A DNA stretch of 64,000 nucleotides from Methanosarcina vacuolata Z-761 (GTDB lineage Archaea; Halobacteriota; Methanosarcinia; Methanosarcinales; Methanosarcinaceae), in assembly GCF_000969905.1 (NCBI RefSeq), contig NZ_CP009520.1, forward strand, positions 682,001 to 746,000. Reading direction: 5' to 3'. Below the pieces are notes generated by a model. That model searched no databases, was not told the DNA's origin, and saw nothing but the letters and a program-made list of their open reading frames with translations. How positions within the stretch are numbered: position 1 is the first letter of the stretch; the number at the start of each line of letters is the position of its first letter. The position numbers and the translations under genes were made by a program. Shown in pieces: positions 55,419-64,000 of the stretch.

Positions 55419-58400
55419 GTTTCAATCCTTATTTTAGTGGATCTTGCTCTCGAATCATTATAGACTTGACAATGTACATTGCAGACTTCGAAGTTTCAAT
55501 CCTTGTTTTAGTGGATCTTGCTCTCGAATTTAAGAACTTCTTCGAACTGATACCAGAAATCTGGTTTCAATCCTTGTTTTAGTGGATCTTGCTCTCGAAT
55601 CGTTATCTAGACGATGGCTGTTCCGGTACTGGATGTAGTTTCAATCCTTGTTTTAGTGGATCTTGCTCTCGAATTTGAGCAAAAGCTCTTTGATGAACAA
55701 TACGAGATGATGTTTCAATCCTTGTTTTAGTGGATCTTGCTCTCGAATAGTAGCAGAAGAACTTAAAAAACAATTTGGAGAACCGTTTCAATCCTTGTTT
55801 TAGTGGATCTTGCTCTCGAATTTCAAAATTAAGGTAGTTCAGAAATGAATTTTTTAAGTTTCAATCCTTGTTTTAGTGGATCTTGCTCTCGAATAGGAAC
55901 AAAATATGGATATCAAAGAAATATATATTTGTTTCAATCCTTGTTTTAGTGGATCTTGCTCTCGAATAAAAATATTGAGCTTCCAAGAGATGCAGTCATC
56001 GAGTTTCAATCCTTGTTTTAGTGGATCTTGCTCTCGAATTTACTCCCTTTATTTTTACCGATTTGTCATAGGTTAGTTTCAATCCTTGTTTTAGTGGATC
56101 TTGCTCTCGAATTAAACGCAGAACCTACTATGTGCCCTGCCTTGCCTTTGTTTCAATCCTTGTTTTAGTGGATCTTGCTCTCGAATAAGATCCATTGAAT
56201 TTTATTCCTCCTGGCTAAAAAGCCGTTTCAATCCTTGTTTTAGTGGATCTTGCTCTCGAATTCCTGAGAATCCATAGTAGTATTAACTTTAAAGAGGTTT
56301 CAATCCTTGTTTTAGTGGATCTTGCTCTCGAATAAAAATTACAACAGATCAAGGAATCCGCAAAAACAAGTTTCAATCCTTGTTTTAGTGGATCTTGCTC
56401 TCGAATCAAAAAACAGGAGCTACAGCAGGATATTATGATATTAAGTTTCAATCCTTGTTTTAGTGGATCTTGCTCTCGAATTACAGAATTTTGGTTCACC
56501 ACCAAGTTTTGCAATAGTTTCAATCCTTGTTTTAGTGGATCTTGCTCTCGAATCTGCCTGGGGGTGGTCTAAATGCCCCTCATTAGGTGGTTTCAATCCT
56601 TGTTTTAGTGGATCTTGCTCTCGAATTTGAAAAACAAGTTCTATCCTTATTGTTTCTCGGATGTTTCAATCCTTGTTTTAGTGGATCTTGCTCTCGAATT
56701 CATGTTCCCCATACGTCTTATGATAGCCAAAGGGAGTTTCAATCCTTGTTTTAGTGGATCTTGCTCTCGAATAAAAAAGAGAATGGGATGCAATTTTTGA
56801 GGAGACTATAGTTTCAATCCTTGTTTTAGTGGATCTTGCTCTCGAATCTTCGGCTTCGCCCATTGGATATGGGAAATCTGAAAGTTTCAATCCTTGTTTT
56901 AGTGGATCTTGCTCTCGAATATCATCTCAAAAATTGAGGAAATTCATGGTATCGGCGGTTTCAATCCTTGTTTTAGTGGATCTTGCTCTCGAATTTTCGG
57001 TTCTGCCGCGTTTTCTGCTGAAGCACCGGTTTCAATCCTTGTTTTAGTGGATCTTGCTCTCGAATCGGTATATACGCCGCATCGGTCGGAATAGATGCTG
57101 GAAGTTTCAATCCTTGTTTTAGTGGATCTTGCTCTCGAATCAGGTTCGAATCCTGATAGGAGTTTTTGCTCATCTAAGTTTCAATCCTTGTTTTAGTGGA
57201 TCTTGCTCTCGAATCAAGAAGTAATGGAACAATTGAAATGTGAATTAGTGTTTCAATCCTTGTTTTAGTGGATCTTGCTCTCGAATCCTGAATATACTCC
57301 CCGTTCTCCCCCTTCTACGCCAGTTTCAATCCTTGTTTTAGTGGATCTTGCTCTCGAATATCCCACCTCTAGCAAGTGAAACATTAAGACCATTATGTTT
57401 CAATCCTTGTTTTAGTGGATCTTGCTCTCGAATAATTTATAAAATTCAGCATCTCCAGATTCATTAACTTGTTTCAATCCTTGTTTTAGTGGATCTTGCT
57501 CTCGAATAATCTGGTTGAAGAGGCTGCTGCTGTCTACTTCTCCGTTTCAATCCTTGTTTTAGTGGATCTTGCTCTCGAATGATATCGAAGTAGATCCAAA
57601 TGGGCACTATGTTTACAGTTTCAATCCTTGTTTTAGTGGATCTTGCTCTCGAATCACACAGCAAACACAGCAGGAACAACAGCAGGCTTGTTTCAATCCT
57701 TGTTTTAGTGGATCTTGCTCTCGAATAATGTAATGTCTGAATATAAAGTAAACGTGTATGAGTTTCAATCCTTGTTTTAGTGGATCTTGCTCTCGAATGT
57801 GTATGCCAAAAAGGATGAAAGTTACCAATCTAGTTTCAATCCTTGTTTTAGTGGATCTTGCTCTCGAATGATTCCGTAGGCTTTTAGTTTAATTGTGGCA
57901 TCCATGTTTCAATCCTTGTTTTAGTGGATCTTGCTCTCGAATGCGATTATACATGCGATGGAACGCATGACGAAGTTGAAAGTTTCAATCCTTGTTTTAG
58001 TGGATCTTGCTCTCGAATAGTCTCAGAGGCACAATCTGAATATGAAGATGCAGTTAAGTTTCAATCCTTGTTTTAGTGGATCTTGCTCTCGAATGCGATA
58101 TAATATGGTGTTGTAATATGAGAGATCGGTTTCAATCCTTGTTTTAGTGGATCTTGCTCTCGAATGGCCTTATCAAAAACCTCAAAATAGATAGGAGAAC
58201 CGTTTCAATCCTTGTTTTAGTGGATCTTGCTCTCGAATCCATTAAGCAACGAAACCGAACCATTTGCGTCTTCAGTTTCAATCCTTGTTTTAGTGGATCT
58301 TGCTCTCGAATACGCCGGCAAGTTTTAGAAAGTCAATTGGATAGTGGTTTCAATCCTTGTTTTAGTGGATCTTGCTCTCGAATACAATGCAGATACACGG

Positions 58401-60144
58401 AAGCGTTTGCAGATTTGTAAGTTTCAATCCTTGTTTTAGTGGATCTTGCTCTCGAATTCAGCGAAAACATTGTTACACACCTCAATATTATTTGGTTTCA
58501 ATCCTTGTTTTAGTGGATCTTGCTCTCGAATGACAAAGCCGCGATGGAACGCGGAACTTCTTTTGATGTTTCAATCCTTGTTTTAGTGGATCTTGCTCTC
58601 GAATAGCTCTAATGTCTGAAGATAAGTTTTATACTTCAGAGTTTCAATCCTTGTTTTAGTGGATCTTGCTCTCGAATATATAGTTATCTTAGAGGTAAGA
58701 GTATAAAATAAAAAGTTTCAATCCTTGTTTTAGTGGATCTTGCTCTCGAATCATCCGGGACCGGTACGCTGTCCAGATCAAGCCCTTGTTTCAATCCTTG
58801 TTTTAGTGGATCTTGCTCTCGAATATGAATATGACCTTACTAAAATTCAGAATCTTATTGAGTTTCAATCCTTGTTTTAGTGGATCTTGCTCTCGAATAA
58901 AATGGTTAAAGTAAATTAAATTCGAATGTGTGCACGTTTCAATCCTTGTTTTAGTGGATCTTGCTCTCGAATCAGGCCAAAAGTAGTGTGATAGCGGTTC
59001 TCAACGTAAGTTTCAATCCTTGTTTTAGTGGATCTTGCTCTCGAATTACAGATAGGTCTTGTGTCAAATTAATCAATGAAAAGTTTCAATCCTTGTTTTA
59101 GTGGATCTTGCTCTCGAATACACATCTCTTCTAGATACAGTTTTATCAAAACTAAGTGTTTTGTTTCAATCCTTGTTTTAGTGGATCTTGCTCTCGAATT
59201 AGTATTCAGGACTAATAGATGAGGACACGTACCAAAGTTTCAATCCTTGTTTTAGTGGATCTTGCTCTCGAATGAAAACAGGGAGTACTAAGATGTTAAA
59301 TGTATGTGAGTTTCAATCCTTGTTTTAGTGGATCTTGCTCTCGAATATCAATACCAGTAGGCGGTCACACGTTAGAAGGCAGTTTCAATCCTTGTTTTAG
59401 TGGATCTTGCTCTCGAATTTCAAACTCATACATGGTAAGGCGGTTTAAATGGGTTTCAATCCTTGTTTTAGTGGATCTTGCTCTCGAATGAAGCTGAGAA
59501 TGTCATTTTTTACACTAATTCATTGTTTCAATCCTTGTTTTAGTGGATCTTGCTCTCGAATTGATTCGATGAAGCTACATGGTAAAGGAGGGTAGTTTCA
59601 ATCCTTGTTTTAGTGGATCTTGCTCTCGAATGAAACGCAAATGTAACAAATTCACCGGCTCTCCCCGTTTCAATCCTTGTTTTAGTGGATCTTGCTCTCG
59701 AATTTTCCATGCTTCTCCACCCAACAATTTAATTTATTTCTGTTTCAATCCTTGTTTTAGTGGATCTTGCTCTCGAATATTGACAGATGAAGAAGCATGG
59801 AACCTGATTGAACAATAGTTTCAATCCTTGTTTTAGTGGATCTTGCTCTCGAATTAAGATATTACCCCTCTCATCCTTGACACCAGTATGTTTCAATCCT
59901 TGTTTTAGTGGATCTTGCTCTCGAATGCGCAAAAAACGAAAATCTAACAGAACAGACACTAAAGTTTCAATCCTTGTTTTAGTGGATCTTGCTCTCGAAT
60001 AGCATTCTAAACAGAATATAATGTATCCTGTATGGAGTTTCAATCCTTGTTTTAGTGGATCTTGCTCTCGAATGTAAGATAAATATGCTCAGACGCTGCT
60101 GTCCAGAGTTTCAATCCTTGTTTTAGTGGATCTTGCTCTCGAAT
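55419..60144 (-). CRISPR. CRISPR array: 65 repeats, 64 spacers
   Basis: I counted 65 copies of a 37-nt repeat (plus strand begins GTTTCAATCCTTGTTTTAG and ends CTTGCTCTCGAAT). Spacers are 33-39 nt except one of 43 nt (59120-59162). Only the leftmost repeat (55419-55455) differs, with A for G in CCTTATTTTAG. The minus strand ends in ATTGAAAC, the usual type I-B crRNA 5' handle, so transcription is right to left from the leader at 60145-60257. Repeat uniformity over 4.7 kb indicates an active or recently active array. Confidence 0.98.
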
Positions 60145-60257
60145 AGGGCAAAAATTTCCGTTATTTGGCTAGAAAAGCCCTGAAATGAGCCCTTTTTTGG
60201 GGCTAAAATTCTTGCTGGAAAATTATCAAACCCTTTATAAATACAAGAAAAATCTCT
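60145..60257 (-). promoter_or_regulatory. CRISPR leader and promoter
   Basis: The 113 bp between cas4 and the first leader-side repeat contain a TATA-like TTTATAAA (60232-60239) facing the array. Nearer the repeat are paired GGCT/AGCCC segments that could fold. It is short for a leader; part of the function may extend into cas4. Confidence 0.65.
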
Positions 60258-61013
60258 TCATACGCAGATATTCCTGTAACAGCAATCTACGCATTTTCTA
60301 GAAGAGATAGTGGTTTTGGGATATAAGCCTTTTTGAACGATATCGAGTATTTCCTCAATAATTTTCTCAGCTTTTTTGAAATCAGAAGTAGTAATTTCCA
60401 TTTCTTTAACCAGGCTGTTGCTTCGGGTGAAACAGATATAAGCACGGTTTACTTCAATACTGTAATTTTCTCGGATCAAAAGAGCCTGTAAAACCAATTG
60501 AAACTTATAGGTTTTAAAAATCTTGTCTTTATACTCGGCAAATTTGTACTCAAGAGGAGCAGCAGTCCCGTCTTCAAGAAAAAGCACCTCATCAACTATT
60601 CCCTTTATATGGTGCTGTTTTGAAGCAATGAATACGTCGCTATCTTTCCTCATGCAGTTAAGTTTCTTTCTCACGTAATCCCTGTTGGTTAGTTTCCTTG
60701 TTTCATGGACCTCGCGTCCTTTAATAACCTTGAACCTTTTCTCTTCATGCTGGGGAATGTCGAGACAGTACATATAGTAGATAAAACGGGAGCAAAAAAG
60801 GTATTCAAGAACGTCTGAAATTCGGATTATTGATCCTGAATCGTTTTCAGAATTAGGCTCAATGTATGTTCCTTCTTCATTATCAGGATCATTTTCAGGA
60901 TCATTTTCAGGATCATTTTTAGGAGTTATATCTTTTTCACAACCGGTTTCAGCCCGCTGCTCAATTACCGCACACTCAGAAGAGCTACCTTCTTTGAGAG
61001 CAAAATTCGTCAT
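60258..61013 (-). CDS. cas4: Cas4 nuclease with low-complexity N-terminal extension
   Basis: The 251-residue RecB-like nuclease processes prespacers during CRISPR adaptation. The iron-sulfur ligands are Cys74 (YLFCSRF) and the C-terminal cluster KCVDCCYRNIC. Nuclease motifs include KGIVDEVLF and APLEYKFAEYK. Residues ~1-62 form an acidic extension with NDPENDPENDPDNE, encoded by 12-bp repeats near 60885-60925. The ATG has GAGGT five bases upstream, so the extension is likely translated. cas4 is last in the gene order, next to the leader. Confidence 0.93.
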   Translation of the reverse strand: MTNFALKEGSSSECAVIEQRAETGCEKDITPKNDPENDPENDPDNEEGTYIEPNSENDSGSIIRISDVLEYLFCSRFIYYMYCLDIPQHEEKRFKVIKGREVHETRKLTNRDYVRKKLNCMRKDSDVFIASKQHHIKGIVDEVLFLEDGTAAPLEYKFAEYKDKIFKTYKFQLVLQALLIRENYSIEVNRAYICFTRSNSLVKEMEITTSDFKKAEKIIEEILDIVQKGLYPKTTISSRKCVDCCYRNICV

Positions 61014-61027
61014 ACTTACCTCAAAAC

Positions 61028-61351
<324 letters not shown>

Positions 61352-61420
61352 TTATTTTTCAAATCATTCTTTTATCGAATCGTTGCGTTACTGTTTCACA
61401 AACTTATCGTGTTAAAAGCT

Positions 61421-62392
61421 TTATTTCCCGATCAAGCTGTTTGCAATCCTATGACAGTCAAACTGGATTGTATTTCCAATTTTTATGTTCCTTCCCTTGT
61501 AGCTTATTTCTTTATCAAAAGTTTCATTGACAGCCTGGATGAGTACAGCTTTACCCTCTTTGTTGAGAGTCATTCCATTAGGGATTTCATCAAAAAAGCT
61601 GTCTGAAACCTGCTTTTTCGAAAAAAGATTGAAAACTGTCCTGTCAATGTGGATGCGGTACATTTCTATCAGATCAAACACAAACGACTTTTTGTTATAA
61701 TCATCTGTGTGGTTAAAACCGACATAAGGATCAAGCCCTGCTATAATACACGCCTTTTCCACCCTTGAATATAAAACCCCATATCCATAATTCAAAAGGC
61801 AGTTGAACTCGTCCTTTGCAGGGTTCCGGCTCCTGCCATTGAATTTCCACCTGTCAGGCAAAAGAAAACTCAGAGCTTGAAAATAGTACCTGGAAGCCAT
61901 CCCCTCAAGGCCCATTATTTTTCCCCGCATCTCGTCAAGTTTCCCCTCAAGGGCTTCAAGCTGAGCTTTCATGTCTTCCATTCCAGAAATATAATCGTCA
62001 AGTTCGTCCTTCTGGTCAGGTCTGTTCTTTTTGAGGTCTTTCAAAAAAAGGATCTGGCTGTCAATCTTCTGCTCAATCCAGCCTTTTGCAAGCCTGAACC
62101 CTTTGGGCTCGTCCGAAATTTCAAGCTGCCTTCTTCTTATGTAAGTTGTGCTTCCGAGTTTTGAGTGCCACACTCGTCCGTAAGGGTCTCCAAAATTATC
62201 CAGAAAAACGATATCAATATTGTTTTCTACTGCAAATTTGATGGCATCGGTTGTTATGGTTGCAGAAGTTGTAATCAAAATGCTGTCAACTTTCTTTTCA
62301 GAGACCTCGAAGGTTTTGTCGTCAACTTTTACAAAAAAGCAGTTGTTTTGCTTTTTCAGGAATGAACCGCGGGTGTTGATTACAAGCTGCAT
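61421..62392 (-). CDS. cas1: Cas1 integrase
   Basis: A 323-residue integrase for spacer acquisition. Catalytic residues are probably Glu163 (GLEGMASRYYF), His228 (PYVGFNH) and Asp240 (SFVFDLIEMYR). The N-terminal beta domain (SILITTSATITTDAIKFAVENNIDIVFLD) is typical. A helical insert at ~125-160 (DQKDELDDYISGMEDMKAQLEALEG) is a little longer than in many Cas1. Its start overlaps the end of cas6 by 13 bp, so the two are co-translated. Confidence 0.96.
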   Translation of the reverse strand: MQLVINTRGSFLKKQNNCFFVKVDDKTFEVSEKKVDSILITTSATITTDAIKFAVENNIDIVFLDNFGDPYGRVWHSKLGSTTYIRRRQLEISDEPKGFRLAKGWIEQKIDSQILFLKDLKKNRPDQKDELDDYISGMEDMKAQLEALEGKLDEMRGKIMGLEGMASRYYFQALSFLLPDRWKFNGRSRNPAKDEFNCLLNYGYGVLYSRVEKACIIAGLDPYVGFNHTDDYNKKSFVFDLIEMYRIHIDRTVFNLFSKKQVSDSFFDEIPNGMTLNKEGKAVLIQAVNETFDKEISYKGRNIKIGNTIQFDCHRIANSLIGK

Positions 62393-63039
62393 CTTTTCAC
62401 CGTTCCAAAACCGCGAGATACGGATTTTCCAATACCGAAATAGTCGGGGATAAGGAAATTTGTGATAAAAGACCCTTTGAACGTAGCAATTTCCACTCCT
62501 TTCATTTTACTGCTACCGGGATGCAAATTTATCTCACATTTTATTTGCTCTGGAACAGTATACCCAAGGGACTTGGACATTGAAAGTATATTTCCGACTA
62601 GGGTCTTTTGAAGGAGTTCTTTTTGTTCGGCGGTTCCTATTTTCTTGTATCGATCTGTAAAATTTTCCTGATTGAGGGCAAACCAGGGAGTCTCAAATCT
62701 ATAGGTGTGAAATTTGTCTGAAATGCCGAAATCCTGTTCTTTAAGAGATATCTTCTTTTCCAGGATTTCATATGTTGATTCGCCTAGCTCTATTTTTTCA
62801 TATTTATTGAAAATTTCCTGAAGGACTTCTAAACCCTCGTTTATCCCGAAAACTAGAGGAATTCCTTTCAAAATTTTATATTGAACCAGGGGATACATAT
62901 AGATAACTTTATCACAGTTATGTTGATGCAAAAGTGTATACTCATTAAACCGGGTAGCGAAAAAACCTCGAAGTTTTGAGGCGTTTGTTCCTACTTTTCG
63001 GTCAGGAACAAGGGTTAGAGTCAGCGTTTTGACTTTCAT
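62380..63039 (-). CDS. cas6: Cas6 crRNA endonuclease
   Basis: About 219 residues. The protein has the double ferredoxin-like layout of Cas6. The C-terminal glycine-rich loop reads YFGIGKSVSRGFGTV. An early His-rich stretch (LLHQHNC) could supply a catalytic His. It cleaves repeats in the precursor crRNA, leaving the ATTGAAAC handle. Start is ATG 63039 or GTG 63048; the latter overlaps the cas3 end. No strong ribosome site decides. Confidence 0.85.
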   Translation of the reverse strand: MKVKTLTLTLVPDRKVGTNASKLRGFFATRFNEYTLLHQHNCDKVIYMYPLVQYKILKGIPLVFGINEGLEVLQEIFNKYEKIELGESTYEILEKKISLKEQDFGISDKFHTYRFETPWFALNQENFTDRYKKIGTAEQKELLQKTLVGNILSMSKSLGYTVPEQIKCEINLHPGSSKMKGVEIATFKGSFITNFLIPDYFGIGKSVSRGFGTVKRCSL

Positions 63040-63040
63040 A

Positions 63041-64000
63041 TCAATCACACATCATGGTGGACTTTAATTCAAAAACAAAACCGGTTTCAGGATCATAATA
63101 ATGTTTTATTTGTTCAAAAGGAATATATCCTATATTGAGATCCTCTAGTTCTTCACAGGAAAAGTCTTTTTTAGGCACCGAAATGATGTATTCATTGAAT
63201 TGTTTCCTGATGGACAAGAATTTCTCTTTTCTATCCAGTGGATTTTTAAGTGATTTCATTACGAGGTATTCTTTCCAGATTTCAGTAGCTTCTTTATCAT
63301 TTTCTACAAACACATCTATTTTTTCGTATCCTGCTTTGTCATCTATTAACCTGAAATCGGATGTAAGCATTTTGAATTTAAGCTCATTTATGTATGAGAG
63401 TAGCTCTTTGGACTCATCTTCACTTGAAGTATCTTTAACTTTCCTGAAATAGTTGTTATTTAAAAAGAGCAGGTCTTTTTCATAAATTTCAGAGGGAAAC
63501 TCTTTCAACACTTCTTTTGTTTTGTCAATAAGAAAACTCGAATATATATATCGATGAAACTCTTTCCTTTCATCTTTCAGAACCACAATATTTACTTGTC
63601 CTCGAGAACTCTTAGAAGAATTCCTGTTACATCTCCCTGAAACCTGATTTATTGAGTCAATTGTGGCAAAATCTCTGTAAACAATATCCACGTCTATATC
63701 TACTCCGGCTTCTATAAGCTGTGTGCTAACAATAATTTTTCTTTTTTCCGATTTTTCTTTAATCATCTTAATTTTCTTAAGCCTCTCTTTTGGAATAATG
63801 TTAGTAGAAAGATAATAATAATCACTATTTTCAAGTTTTAAATTCTTTAAATGGTTAAATACCTCCAGAGACGATTTAACAGTGTTCAATACAAACAAAA
63901 AGTCCTTTTCTGGATTCTTTTTGACTTCTGATTCAATTATTTCCTTGAAATGATCCATGCCCATTTGATTCAGATTTATTTCTAACTTAACTCGATCAAA
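63041..64000 (-). CDS. cas3: Cas3 helicase, C-terminal part (truncated by window edge)
   Basis: The frame is open to the right edge, so about 320 C-terminal residues are seen. They contain the second RecA lobe: KDFLFVLNTVKSSLEVFNHL, STQLIEAGVDIDVDIVYRDFATIDSINQVSGRCNRN (motifs V and VI), then an accessory C-terminal domain. The HD nuclease and motifs I-III lie outside. It degrades the target strand after Cascade binding. cas8, cas7 and cas5 are expected to the right but are not in view. Confidence 0.93.
   Translation of the reverse strand, partial: FDRVKLEINLNQMGMDHFKEIIESEVKKNPEKDFLFVLNTVKSSLEVFNHLKNLKLENSDYYYLSTNIIPKERLKKIKMIKEKSEKRKIIVSTQLIEAGVDIDVDIVYRDFATIDSINQVSGRCNRNSSKSSRGQVNIVVLKDERKEFHRYIYSSFLIDKTKEVLKEFPSEIYEKDLLFLNNNYFRKVKDTSSEDESKELLSYINELKFKMLTSDFRLIDDKAGYEKIDVFVENDKEATEIWKEYLVMKSLKNPLDRKEKFLSIRKQFNEYIISVPKKDFSCEELEDLNIGYIPFEQIKHYYDPETGFVFELKSTMMCD

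Noticed and set aside
57141-57177. A tRNA gene inside the array
   Set aside because: Only the T-arm and part of the acceptor are present within one spacer; no D or anticodon arm.
55382-60043. Numerous open frames across the CRISPR array (FNPCFSGSCSRI and REQDPLKQGLK types)
   Set aside because: They are direct translations of the repeat in several frames and carry no independent gene signal.

Overview
The window looks like chromosome from a methanogenic archaeon of the genus Methanosarcina. The basis is archaeal information-processing genes (aIF2-beta, ribosomal protein L10e, archaeal-type TrpRS and PheRS alpha), a UbiA-type archaeal lipid prenyltransferase, a secreted beta-helix protein and a beta-propeller/PKD surface protein of the kinds common in Methanosarcina, AT-rich intergenic DNA full of short tandem repeats, and a CRISPR repeat of the Methanosarcina I-B type. 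Species was not determined.

Layout. 1-5.5 kb: surface and envelope genes, namely a parallel beta-helix protein preceded by two orphan copies of its own leader, a beta-propeller/PKD protein, an MFS exporter and a zinc-ribbon membrane protein. 5.8-15 kb: housekeeping genes, all on the minus strand (pheS, trpS, a cysteine-less radical-SAM-like protein, aIF2-beta, rpl10e, a DUF1786 protein), with two copies of a ~255-bp MITE. 15-19 kb: a divergent glycogen pair (debranching enzyme and GT4 glycosyltransferase), then moaB. 19.8-22.5 kb: a STAND ATPase with eight near-identical TPR units. 24-30 kb: cobA and a SNF2-helicase/SWIM-protein operon. 29.7-32.4 kb: a feoB - small zinc-ribbon - feoA operon whose promoter carries two DtxR-like dyads. 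33-39 kb: a secreted cupin and two related GAF/histidine-kinase genes, with MITEs. 39-49.8 kb: a broken CDF transporter, aroC, a DUF3160 lipoprotein, IS relics, a second cupin, a nitroreductase and a UbiA prenyltransferase.

50-64 kb is the CRISPR region. From the right edge, on the minus strand, lie cas3 (partial), cas6, cas1, cas2 and cas4, then a 113-bp leader and an array of 65 repeats and 64 spacers (55419-60144). The crRNA sense strand is the minus strand, so the leader is at the right and the trailer at the left. Beyond the trailer, from 50.8 to 54.4 kb, there are at least nine decayed copies of the same repeat in the same orientation, several still in ~73-bp phase. Between them sit methyltransferase, acetyltransferase, DUF1330, small membrane protein and Doc/antitoxin genes. 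One gene (53853-54239) has its stop codon in one relic repeat and its start in another. This gene-bearing decayed trailer is the most unusual structure in the window.

Other points of note are three MITE families with target-site duplications (one with TA, one with two different perfect 8-bp duplications), a radical-SAM-like protein that has lost all three cluster cysteines, and many 11-26 bp tandem repeats. Where these repeats fall inside genes, the unit is usually a multiple of three.
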